This document shows positions 41,387 through 50,300 of a stretch of DNA of 64,000 nucleotides, in pieces; position 1 is the first letter of the stretch; every line of letters starts with the position of its first letter. The translations under genes and the position numbers were made by a program. The stretch is from Prevotellamassilia timonensis (GTDB lineage: Bacteria; Bacteroidota; Bacteroidia; Bacteroidales; Bacteroidaceae), in NCBI RefSeq assembly GCF_021531665.1, contig NZ_JADYUH010000001.1, positions 62,001 through 126,000 on the forward strand. The letters run 5' to 3'. The notes under the pieces are model-generated. The model was not told where the DNA came from. It worked only from the letters and a program-made list of their open reading frames with translations, and did no database searches.

Positions 41387-41456
41387 GCCTCTGTCCCTTT
41401 AGAACAGTCATTTCTTTTTCCTATAAACTCTGAGCCTTATTCCCTTTAGAACACAG
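41361..41456. repeat. 47-bp tandem duplication across the stop of the beta-barrel gene
   Basis: A segment TCATTTCTTTGTCCTATAAA...TAGAACAG covering the last codons and stop recurs about 47 bp downstream with a few changes (second copy TCATTTCTTTTTCCTATAAA...). The second copy is non-coding. Confidence 0.85.
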
Positions 41457-41490
41457 TCCCTAAAGTTTTCAATTCCTTATTTATAGATAT

Positions 41491-42705
41491 ATGTGGAAGA
41501 ACTTTTTTCGTGTGTTGTTTCATCGTGAACATTTGATTATTTCCGGCGGAGCGATACTGTTGATTCTTTTCTGCTATTTTGTGTCGCTCAACATCTCCTT
41601 CCTCAGTCCCGTGGCTCGTGCCATCAAAGACTTTTCCATGTCGGATCTTTACTATCAGATGTGTTGGTCGGACGAGGAGGTGGAAGAGAGTGAACTCGTC
41701 ACGCTGGTGGACATCACCAAGCAACACACTCGCGGCGAACTTGCCTCCACGGTGGAGCAAGTCAATCGTTGCAATCCGCGCACGGTGGTGCTTGACGTCA
41801 TCTTTGAAGGCGTGAAGGACGATTTGGCGGGCAACGACAGTTTGGTCAGTGCCCTCTCCGCCAATCCTTCCACCACGGTGGTGGCAGCCAAACTCATTGA
41901 CTATCAGGACTCGCTTCAGAGTTTTCGAGGCAAGGTCAGTTCCTTCTTCATGGATGAGTTTCCTTTGATGGAGGGCTATTCCAACGTGATGAGCAACCAC
42001 ACCGCTTCGACCGTTCGCGAGATGTCCGTCAATCGGAAACTTCGGGGTGAGCCGGTCTATTCTTTGGCGGCGCGCAGTTACATGGTGGCTTTGGGAGACT
42101 CCGTGCAGGCGTTTCCCGGTTTTTCCGAGGACCGCTTGATTAATTTCAAACCGCTTCGCTTCCCTGTGGTTTCAAGCGATTCCATTCTTCAGCACCGCGA
42201 TTTGATTCAGGACCGCATTGTGCTGATTGGTGCGTTGAAGGAAGAAGCCGACATGCACTACACGCCCATCGGCAAGATGCCCGGTCCGGAAGTGCAGGCG
42301 TTTTCCGTGCAGACCTTGTTGGACCAGCGCGACATTCAGGTGGTGCCCGAGTGGCTGTTGATGTTGCTTGCCTTCTTGGCGTGCTACATCACCCAGCTCT
42401 TGCAGTATGCCGTCGGCGTCTTTATCGGGCGTCGCACCGACACGCTCAGTGTTTTCCTTTCCGGCTCCTTCCTTTTCTTGCGTTTTGTCACCTTCTCTTG
42501 GTTGGCGCTCTTGGCGTTCTTGGGTTTTGTGCTCTATTTCCGCTTCAACGTCTATCTTGCCATGACTTGGATTTTCGCGCCTGTCATGTTGGTGGCTGAG
42601 GCTCGTGCCATCTATGCCGCTGTCGTCAAGAGCATGTGCTACAATCACAGTCAGGTGAAGTGGCTCGAGAAGTCTTTATATAAGGTGAGCAAACCAGAAT
42701 CATAA
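41491..42705 (+). CDS. CHASE2-domain inner-membrane protein
   Basis: CHASE2 is an extracytoplasmic sensor domain usually joined to kinases, cyclases or other outputs. This 404-residue protein has one N-terminal transmembrane helix (LIISGGAILLILFCYFVSLNISF), a periplasmic CHASE2 region at about 45-275 (LVTLVDITKQHTRGELAS, CNPRTVVLDVIFEG, QDRIVLIGALKEEADMHYTPIG), and a set of C-terminal helices (WLLMLLAFLACYITQLL, FVTFSWLALLAFLGFVLYF, MTWIFAPVMLVAEARAIY). No output domain is fused. It is in a row with a small exported protein and a TPR-CHAT protein, which could be its partners. Confidence 0.85.
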   Translation: MWKNFFRVLFHREHLIISGGAILLILFCYFVSLNISFLSPVARAIKDFSMSDLYYQMCWSDEEVEESELVTLVDITKQHTRGELASTVEQVNRCNPRTVVLDVIFEGVKDDLAGNDSLVSALSANPSTTVVAAKLIDYQDSLQSFRGKVSSFFMDEFPLMEGYSNVMSNHTASTVREMSVNRKLRGEPVYSLAARSYMVALGDSVQAFPGFSEDRLINFKPLRFPVVSSDSILQHRDLIQDRIVLIGALKEEADMHYTPIGKMPGPEVQAFSVQTLLDQRDIQVVPEWLLMLLAFLACYITQLLQYAVGVFIGRRTDTLSVFLSGSFLFLRFVTFSWLALLAFLGFVLYFRFNVYLAMTWIFAPVMLVAEARAIYAAVVKSMCYNHSQVKWLEKSLYKVSKPES

Positions 42706-42776
42706 ACGGAGCAAACATCCGAAACCAACTTATCTTCACTCTTCATTCAGTCTTCATTTCAAACACAGTTTTTATC

Positions 42777-43241
42777 ATGAAAAAACTTCTGACCCTTCTT
42801 TTCTTCGGCATCGTTTTTTCTTGTTCGATGCTTCAGGCACAGTCCTACACCGTCTTCTCTCTCCGAGGCGAGGTCAAGACCATCAAAGGAAAGAGCAGTT
42901 CCAATGTCAAATTGCGTGCGGAACTGACGCCCGAGACCGTGATTTCCGTTCCCACCTCAGGACGCATCATTCTGCTGGACTGTGCCGGCAGCAAACTCTA
43001 CACCATCAGCCGTCCTTGCCAAGGCAGCATCAAAGAACTGATTGCTCAAAACGGTCAGGTGCAGGTGAAGTCTCTTTCCAAGCAATATTTGGGTTATATC
43101 CTTCGTCAGATGTCCGGCAAGGGCGTCATAGAGACCCGTACCTGCTACATGGACCGCACCGCCAGCGTCTATCGTGGTGAGAAAGAAGATTCCACGGCGA
43201 CGGACTCCACCATCATCATTGAGAACGGAGGGGCGAACTGA
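42777..43241 (+). CDS. Small exported protein of unknown function between CHASE2 and CHAT genes
   Basis: The 154-residue product has a clear signal peptide (MKKLLTLLFFGIVFSCSMLQAQ); a lipoprotein is unlikely because the Cys lacks a good lipobox. The mature part is beta-rich: YTVFSLRGEVKTIKGKSSSNVKLRAELTPETVISV looks like the opening of a FecR/LysM-like or SH3-like beta domain that reads GRIILLDCAGSKLYTIS next. It ends in an acidic, Thr-rich tail. The closest concept is a FecR-type domain, but the match is loose, so no function is assigned. Gaps are 71 nt to the CHASE2 gene and 114 nt to the CHAT gene. Confidence 0.7.
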   Translation: MKKLLTLLFFGIVFSCSMLQAQSYTVFSLRGEVKTIKGKSSSNVKLRAELTPETVISVPTSGRIILLDCAGSKLYTISRPCQGSIKELIAQNGQVQVKSLSKQYLGYILRQMSGKGVIETRTCYMDRTASVYRGEKEDSTATDSTIIIENGGAN

Positions 43242-43355
43242 GCTTAACTTTTTCTTCAGAAGGCTCTTACCCCTTTACAGCGCTCCTGCGATGGCGGGGG
43301 CGTTTCCGTTTTTCCTCCTCTTTCCTTCTCTTTCATTTTTTGCTTCCTCTTTTCC

Positions 43356-46300
43356 ATGTTTCGTTTTCTCCTTCTCTTGTTCTGTCTGAACGTTTCTTTT
43401 GTCTTCGCCCAGCAGACGCTGACGTTTGATCAGGAAAAGAAACGCTATGAGCGTCTTGCCGTCACCTTTGAGAATGCCGACAACGCCTATCGTACCGGTC
43501 GTATTCAGTCCGCCGACAGTCTCAGCCGCTCCTATTGCGAGCAGTGTCTCGCTTTGGACACTGCCACCTTGCATCACAGTTTCAACTATGCCTGCATGCT
43601 GGAGGTGCAGGCGCACTATGCCGCCTACTGTCGTCTTTTCGACAAAGCGATTGAGATGGAAAACCGTGTCATTGCCCTTCGTTGTGAACTGCTGTCCGAC
43701 CAAGAAGCCGTGTCCTACGGTGTTCGGGAGTTCCTTGGTGTCAGCTACAACGAGCAGGGACTCTTCCATTCCTACAAGGGAGACTATGCCGGCGCCATCG
43801 AGTTCGGTTCCCTGGCGGTGGAGACGTTTGAAGCCTATGGCTTGCAAAAGTCAAACCACTATCCCGTCGCGCTGAACAACCTCGCCGCCTACCACAGTTC
43901 TCGAGCCGAGAAGGGGGACTATGAGAAAGCGATTGAAATGGGAGAACGTGCCTTGTCCATTCTCAAGAAAAACACGCCCGCCTATGCCGCTGCGCTCAAC
44001 TCCCTCATCGTCTATTACTCTCAGGCAGGAAAGAACGCGCAGGCAGAACAGACTGCTCAGCAGGCGCTGAAGGCAGTGGCGAAAATCTACGGGGGCGGAA
44101 GTTCGGAATATGCCGTGCTCCTTTCGAACCTCTCCGTGCAATATGCCTCCATGAACCGCTACGACCGCGCCGTTGAGTATGGCATCCTCTCGCGAGACCT
44201 CTACCGTGCCAACGCCGATACCCTTTCGCTGCCCTACGCTCGTCTGCTGACCAATCTCGCCGCCTTCCATTCCAATTTTGAGAACCACGAAGAGAGCATC
44301 GCCTTGCTCACCGAAGCCCTGCCCATCATCGGAAGCATCGAGGGGGAAGGACATGTGGACTATGTGCGCTGCCGTGCCGACCTCTCCGCTGCCTACAACA
44401 AACTTGGCGACAGCCAAAAGGCGGAAGAAGTGAGCCGCGCCTCGGGAGGACTGACCGTCGAAGCGGTGTCGGGGACCACGGACCGGAGAATGGCATACGC
44501 GCTCAGCAAGGAAGCAGGCGTACAAGCCGCAGCAGGAAACTTCGAGCGAGCTTGTGAGTTGGAGAGTCAGGCGGGCGAGGTGTTCCGTGAGTATGGCGAC
44601 AGCCTTTCCATGGCGAACTCCTTCATCCTCCGTTCGGGCTATTTGAATCGAATGCGGCGCTACGAGGAGGCGCTTGAACTGGTGCAACGCGCCATGCCCA
44701 TCTTGAAACGCAACGGGGGCGTCGCTTTACTGCCGCAAGCCTACAACAACCTCTCCATCATCCACCATTACCATGGCGACAGGGAGAAGGCATGCGAAGC
44801 AGCCCTCCTTGCCATCGATGCCTACCGCGAGCAGGGAGACACGCTTTCTTCCTTCTATGCCAAGGCACTCGCCAACCTCTCCCTCTATCTCTCCCTGCAG
44901 GACAGTCTCTCTCTCGCACTCTCCACCACCGTCCGAGCCATCCGGGTGATGCAGAACGTGCTGGGAGAGAACCACCCCGACAATGCACCGCTTTTCTTCA
45001 ACGCTGCACACTATAGCAACCTCCTCCATGACTCTCTTGCCGTGGCGGAATTCTATCACAAAGCGCTGCGCATCCAGAATCAAACCATCCGAAACAGTTT
45101 CTCTCACAAAACAGCCCACGAAAGAGAAACCTATTGGAACACGAAAAACTATCTCTACCGCGTCGCACCGACGTTTGCCTTCATGAATCCGCGCTGCGAC
45201 AGTCTCATCGCCGACGCCTACGACGCCAAACTCTTCACCAACGGACTCCTTCTCAATTCCGAAATCAACTTCCGAAAATTGCTCCTGCAGGTGAAGGACT
45301 CGGTCATGTTGGAGAAATACAATCGCCTTGACCTCCTCCGACGAGAAATTGAAGCGTGGCAGCAGGAAAACGCGTCAGAGTCCGCCGAACGTCTTGCTGC
45401 CGCTGAGGCAGAAGCGGAGCAGTTGGAAAAGGAACTCGTGGTCGGATGCAAGGAGTATGGTGACTTCATGACGAATCTCAGCACCGGTTGGCGCGACGTG
45501 GCTGCTTCTCTTTCCGAAAACGACCTCGCCGTGGAATTTGTCTCGCTCCACGTCGGTGGGTTGGGGGAGACCTACGCCGCCCTCATGCTCCGAAAAGACG
45601 CTCCTTGCCCCGTCATGCGCATTCTCTTCAGCGACCACGACCTCCGAAAACTGCGCTACGGCAATGCAGACTTCTTTGCCGCCATGAAAACGCATAAAGG
45701 TTTGAATGCAATCTATCGGGACACGCTTCTCACACGCCTCGTCTGGCAGCCCGTCTTGGACTATATGCCCAACGTCCGCCGCATCTATTTCTCGCCCTCC
45801 GGTTTGCTGCATCAGTTCGCCATTGAATGCTTGCCCCTTGACAGCACACAAGTCATGAGTGACCTTTATGCTTGCCACCGACTGTCCTCGACAGCGCGTC
45901 TTTGCGAGAAACGCAGTGAGGAGAACGCGCTTCACCGTGCCGCCGTCTTCGGCGGGTTGGACTACAACACCGACCTTGCCACCCTCATCGCTCTCCGCGA
46001 ACGGCGCGAATGGGAAGAGGAAGAGCGTTTCATCTCCAGTCTTGCAGACGATGAGGCGTTTGACCTCGCTGCCCTCGAACCGACCGACTCGCTCCTCACC
46101 CGCAGCGGCTACGGCTATCTGCCCGGCACGCTCACAGAGGCGGAACAAATCGGAGAACTCCTCATGCAGGAGAACGTACCGACGCTCATGCGCTTGGGAC
46201 AATCCGGCACCGAAGAATCGTTCAAAGCGCTCGGCGGACGTGACTACTCGCTCATTCACATCGCCACCCACGGCTTCTACCACACCGTCTCCTCCGCCTC

Positions 46301-46772
46301 CGCCGGTGGGGCGCAAACTGCCTCGGGCGACGAGCAGGGAAGCAGCGATAGCGGATTGAACTCTTGTGGCTTGCTCCTCTCCGGCGCAAACACCATCCTC
46401 GCCGAGAAAAACCGTCCGCATGAAGTGGAGGACGGCGTGCTCACCGCTCGTGAGATTTCCACGTTGGACCTCCGCAAGGTGGATTTGGTGGTGCTTTCCG
46501 CCTGCAAGACCGGTGTCGGCGAAGTGCGCGAAGACGGCGTCTTCGGCTTGCAGCGTGGTTTCAAGAAGGCGGGTGTTCGTTCTTTGATTATGAGCCTTTG
46601 GGACGTGAATGACGCTGCCACGCAGCAGATGATGTCGAGCTTCTATGAAGGGCTCACGCAGGGGCTCAGCCTCCATGGCGCGTTCAGCAAAGCGCGCCGA
46701 GAGATGCGCCAAAACGGTTTTGATGACCCCGTGTCTTGGGCGGCGTTCGTCATCTTGGACGGTATGGACTGA
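43356..46772 (+). CDS. Exported TPR-CHAT (caspase-like) protease
   Basis: CHAT domains are caspase-like cysteine peptidases often joined to TPR repeats. The 1138-residue product has a signal peptide (MFRFLLLLFCLNVSFVFA), a long helical TPR solenoid at about 30-620 (YPVALNNLAAYHSSRAEKG, YAVLLSNLSVQYASMNRYDRA), a coiled linker at about 690-720, and the CHAT domain from about 750. The catalytic pair is visible: His972 in HIATHGFY and Cys1050 in VVLSACKTG. The end (SWAAFVILDGMD) is the normal CHAT terminus. Being exported, it would act in the periplasm or outside, unlike CRISPR-linked TPR-CHAT. It is last of a four-gene row with the CHASE2 protein. Confidence 0.92.
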   Translation: MFRFLLLLFCLNVSFVFAQQTLTFDQEKKRYERLAVTFENADNAYRTGRIQSADSLSRSYCEQCLALDTATLHHSFNYACMLEVQAHYAAYCRLFDKAIEMENRVIALRCELLSDQEAVSYGVREFLGVSYNEQGLFHSYKGDYAGAIEFGSLAVETFEAYGLQKSNHYPVALNNLAAYHSSRAEKGDYEKAIEMGERALSILKKNTPAYAAALNSLIVYYSQAGKNAQAEQTAQQALKAVAKIYGGGSSEYAVLLSNLSVQYASMNRYDRAVEYGILSRDLYRANADTLSLPYARLLTNLAAFHSNFENHEESIALLTEALPIIGSIEGEGHVDYVRCRADLSAAYNKLGDSQKAEEVSRASGGLTVEAVSGTTDRRMAYALSKEAGVQAAAGNFERACELESQAGEVFREYGDSLSMANSFILRSGYLNRMRRYEEALELVQRAMPILKRNGGVALLPQAYNNLSIIHHYHGDREKACEAALLAIDAYREQGDTLSSFYAKALANLSLYLSLQDSLSLALSTTVRAIRVMQNVLGENHPDNAPLFFNAAHYSNLLHDSLAVAEFYHKALRIQNQTIRNSFSHKTAHERETYWNTKNYLYRVAPTFAFMNPRCDSLIADAYDAKLFTNGLLLNSEINFRKLLLQVKDSVMLEKYNRLDLLRREIEAWQQENASESAERLAAAEAEAEQLEKELVVGCKEYGDFMTNLSTGWRDVAASLSENDLAVEFVSLHVGGLGETYAALMLRKDAPCPVMRILFSDHDLRKLRYGNADFFAAMKTHKGLNAIYRDTLLTRLVWQPVLDYMPNVRRIYFSPSGLLHQFAIECLPLDSTQVMSDLYACHRLSSTARLCEKRSEENALHRAAVFGGLDYNTDLATLIALRERREWEEEERFISSLADDEAFDLAALEPTDSLLTRSGYGYLPGTLTEAEQIGELLMQENVPTLMRLGQSGTEESFKALGGRDYSLIHIATHGFYHTVSSASAGGAQTASGDEQGSSDSGLNSCGLLLSGANTILAEKNRPHEVEDGVLTAREISTLDLRKVDLVVLSACKTGVGEVREDGVFGLQRGFKKAGVRSLIMSLWDVNDAATQQMMSSFYEGLTQGLSLHGAFSKARREMRQNGFDDPVSWAAFVILDGMD

Positions 46773-46872
46773 GGAGGCGGAGACAAAGCACCTTCTGTCC
46801 GGGGTTGTTCTGAAAAGCCCCTTTTGTTCATTATACCCTGTTTTGGGTATTGCCCCCGTGTTGCATTCCCCC

Positions 46873-46881
46873 TACCTTTGC
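46873..46881 (+). promoter_or_regulatory. Promoter element upstream of the 46.9-kb hairpin
   Basis: TACCTTTGC is a perfect -7 box. A TTGC about 19 nt upstream could be a weak -33 element. Transcripts would start near 46888 and enter the hairpin at 46916. Confidence 0.55.
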
Positions 46882-46915
46882 ATCGAGTTAAGTTAGAAAA
46901 TTTGATTGTTAGAAA

Positions 46916-46953
46916 GACGTCGGCTGCAGGTTTGCCATCCTGCAGCCGACGTC
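46916..46953 (+). other. Perfect 15-bp hairpin in leader or stand-alone RNA
   Basis: GACGTCGGCTGCAGG (46916-46930) pairs perfectly with CCTGCAGCCGACGTC (46939-46953) around an 8-nt loop. No T tract follows on the plus strand, and a weak TTTCT follows on the minus strand. CCGACG(T/C)CGTCGG words recur just downstream. The remaining sequence to 47187 shows nothing I recognise. Confidence 0.6.
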
Positions 46954-47187
46954 GTCGGTTGACACCCTTTCGGCACGTGCAAAATGGATGACTGCCGACG
47001 CCGTCGGTTGGTGGGCGAGGTTTACCAAAGGAAACATGGTTTGCTTGAAGTGGGGCATCGCATCTGAGTCTGCATCAGGGAAGAGCCTCGCCTCGTTTTC
47101 CAACATCATTTCCCTCCAGCCTTTTACCCTCAAAAAAACGTTGTTTGTTAAATCATTTGGCTTTATGTGCATTTTTCGTGGAGTTTT

Positions 47188-47220
47188 TTTGCACGTACTA
47201 AAAAATAAACTTTACCTTTG
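47188..47220 (+). promoter_or_regulatory. Promoter of the 47.4-kb exported protein gene
   Basis: TTTG at 47188-47191 and TACCTTTG at 47213-47220 (then C) are 21 nt apart. The leader would be about 140 nt. Confidence 0.65.
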
Positions 47221-47366
47221 CCGCGTATATTCGGTGAAAAATGTGCGAAGAATGCTAATCGCATCTTCCAAATCGGATGTACTAAGTCCGGATTCCTTTT
47301 ATCAACGGTATATTTAGAATATTCCTTAAATCTTTATTGTTTCACTTTAATAATTTCTTACGCAAA

Positions 47367-50300
47367 ATGAAAAGGTTCTACTCAATCCTTTCATTGCTCC
47401 TGCTCTTCTTGGCAGGTGCAAGCAATGTAGCTGCGCAGGAATTCAGCGAAGGAACGCTTTTGACAACCACCGAGGCGGTGGCTAAAGAAGCGCGTTTCAT
47501 CCTGAGATCTCCGGGTACTTCCGACGACCACCCCTCCGGGTATGTCTGCGGTACCAAGCAGTACAAGCAAAACATCGACAAGTCTTGCCTCTTCACTCTT
47601 GAAGCTGTGGCAGGTGAGACCGTAGATGGTTATCAGGTTTACCTCCTGAAACAGGTGGAAACGGGTCTTTATTTCAAAGACTTTGAACTGGGTGGTGAAT
47701 TTTGGGACTCCAGTGACCTGCCTCCCTTCTCCAATGGCGACTTGACCGAAATGACTGACAACAAGGCTCAGGCAATGAAGTTCACCGTGTTGCGGTTTGA
47801 AGATGTCAGCGGTCAAGAAAATGTTGCTCAGTCCCGCACCAGCGCCAACAACGCCAAGCAGGACTTGAGCCAGGCTGGTTTCGTCTTCACTCGTGCTAAC
47901 GTTTCCAATCCCTGTCCCGAGAACAACCCCTACACCTACCTCGGTGGTCTCGGTAAACCGTTCTATTCCCGCTATGTGGATACCAACGTGCATCAGATTT
48001 ACACCGTGAACGAAAAGACGGGCTTGGACAAAATCGTTGCTTACGCAATGGCTTACTTCCCCGGTTCTCCCGAATCCGCCTTCCCTCCCGGTGTGGACCC
48101 CGGCTACTATCCCGCAAACCTCGTGGCTGAAGCCCAAACAATCTATAATAACGTAGGTACTTGGAGAGAGTCCGGTCTTCCCGAAGAATTGCAGACCGAA
48201 GAAGCTGTGAATGCTTACTGCGCCCGCATCGTTGAACTGGCTGAACTCCTTGCCAAATCTATCATCAAGGTGGAAACCGGCTACTACTTCATCCGCGACA
48301 GCCGCGAAACACCTCGCTACTGGCGTCCCGTTGTTCAGGACAACAAGCAACTTCTCGGTTGGAGTGCTTACACCGTTCCCGAAGTGCTTGACGTAGAATC
48401 TGCTCGTCACATCTGGAAAGTCACCAAGTCTTCCGTGAAGAACGCCACCACCGGCGAAAACGATGATGTTTACACCTTCCAGAGCTACTTCACCAACGAA
48501 TTTGCAAGCGCAACCACCACGTCTGGAGATAGATTCACCATGGCTGCAGAACCCGACAACTTCACAATCGACAAAGAAGCTGCGCTCGAAGCACAGACCG
48601 GTTCCTTCGTCATCTATCCCTACGGAAAGTCCGGACAGAAGATGAATACCTTTAATAATGGTGCTATTGGTATTTGGGGATGGACAGATGCAGGCAACTG
48701 CTTCCGCTTCCAGACCGTCGATGAAAGTGCTGTGGCAGGTCTCGAAGAAACCATCCGTCAGGCTGCTCTCAACGAGAAACTCCAGACCCTCCTCACCGAT
48801 GCTCAGACTCTGAAGAGCAACAACGACGGTTCTCTCGGCATGGTGACCAACGGTTCTCAACTGAGCAGCAACTTCCCCATCTCTGAAGGTGGCGGCATCG
48901 GTGCTCTTCTTGACAACAATCTTGGAACCTACTTCCATACCAGTTGGAGCAATGCTGATGCCGAACAGGGAGTTTACCACTACATTCAGGCTGACCTCGG
49001 CATTGCAGTGGATGCTTTGACGCTTGACTATGTGAAGCGTTGGAGAACCAGCACCACTTCCAACCATGCTCCTCTGACCGCCTTGGTTGAAGTGACCAAC
49101 GATCCCGAGGGAGAATGGACTCCGCTGGAAGACTTCACCTTTGATTACAACAAGAATGTGGATTATCCTGCCAGCGTGGCTGGAAAAGACACTACCTTGG
49201 TAGGTGGCGGCGGTGAGGCAACCATTGACTTCGGTGGCAACAAGTATCGCCACATCCGCCTCTCCGTGACTTCCGTCCTCATCAACGAGAAACAAGAAGG
49301 ACACAACTACTTCACCCATCCGTTCTGGTACTTGGCTGAACTCCACTTCAAGTCCAACACCACTCCCAACTATGAATTGGTAGATGCTAACCTCCGCGCT
49401 CGGTTTGAGGGTCTGATGGCACAGGCTGCTACTGAACTTGAAGCCGGCACTGCCACTCAGAAAACCATTGATGAACTGACTGCTGCCTACAACGAAGTGC
49501 TCGCAAGCATTCCTGATCCCATCCGCATCGTGAACGCCGTGGCTGAAGCCAAGGCTCTCCGCGCCAAGGCTCAGGCAGGAACCGAACCCGGTTACTTCTC
49601 CTACGATGCCATTGCAAAATTCGATGCTGCCATCGCAACTGCCAACGACGCTGTCAAGGCTGGCATCACGCTCGCAGAAATCGAAAGCGTGATCGCTGCT
49701 CTCGACGCTGCTACCGTTGAATTCAATGGTGCCCTCATCCTCCCCGAAGTAGGTTCCCACTATGTCATCCGCAGTGCTTCCACCAAGAAAGCATGGACCA
49801 ATGACCACTGGAACTCTGCTCGTGCTCCGCTCGCTTCTGTTAGCAACGCTGCCTCTGCAGCTCTTAAGTTCACCTACTTGGACGGCTCCAGCATTACTGA
49901 AGAAGGTGCAGAGCTCACTCCCATTGAAGAACTCGTTGACTCTGCTGACGTGTACAACGACATGCGCAACATCTGGGTCGTAGAAGAAGCAGGTGAAGGC
50001 AAAATCGCCCTCCGCAATGTCGGAACCGGTATGTACCTCTCCGAAGGTCAGACCGAGAACTCCAGCGGTCAGGCTTATCAGTCTGCAGAAAAGTCTTCTG
50101 TGACTTACTACCTCGCAGGCCCCGGTAAGTTCGTCTTCGTCGCCGGTCTCGTTAGCGGTAATGAAACTTACTTCAACTGCAACAGCGCAGGTTCTGTCGT
50201 GACTTGGAATGCCAAGGACGATGAAAACGGTTTCTGGTCTTTCGAAGCTGTTGATCCCGAACGTGTGGATGCTCCTTACTATTATCTCAGTCTCGCTCCG

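Noticed and set aside
45375-46712. 445-codon antisense frame opposite the CHAT domain
   Set aside because: It lies across the conserved His and Cys motifs of the CHAT gene and has no features of its own.
46909-47172. 87-codon minus-strand frame ending in the 15-bp hairpin
   Set aside because: It has no family I recognise, no promoter or ribosome-binding site seen, and overlaps the hairpin. It could be a repeat remnant, so it was not called.
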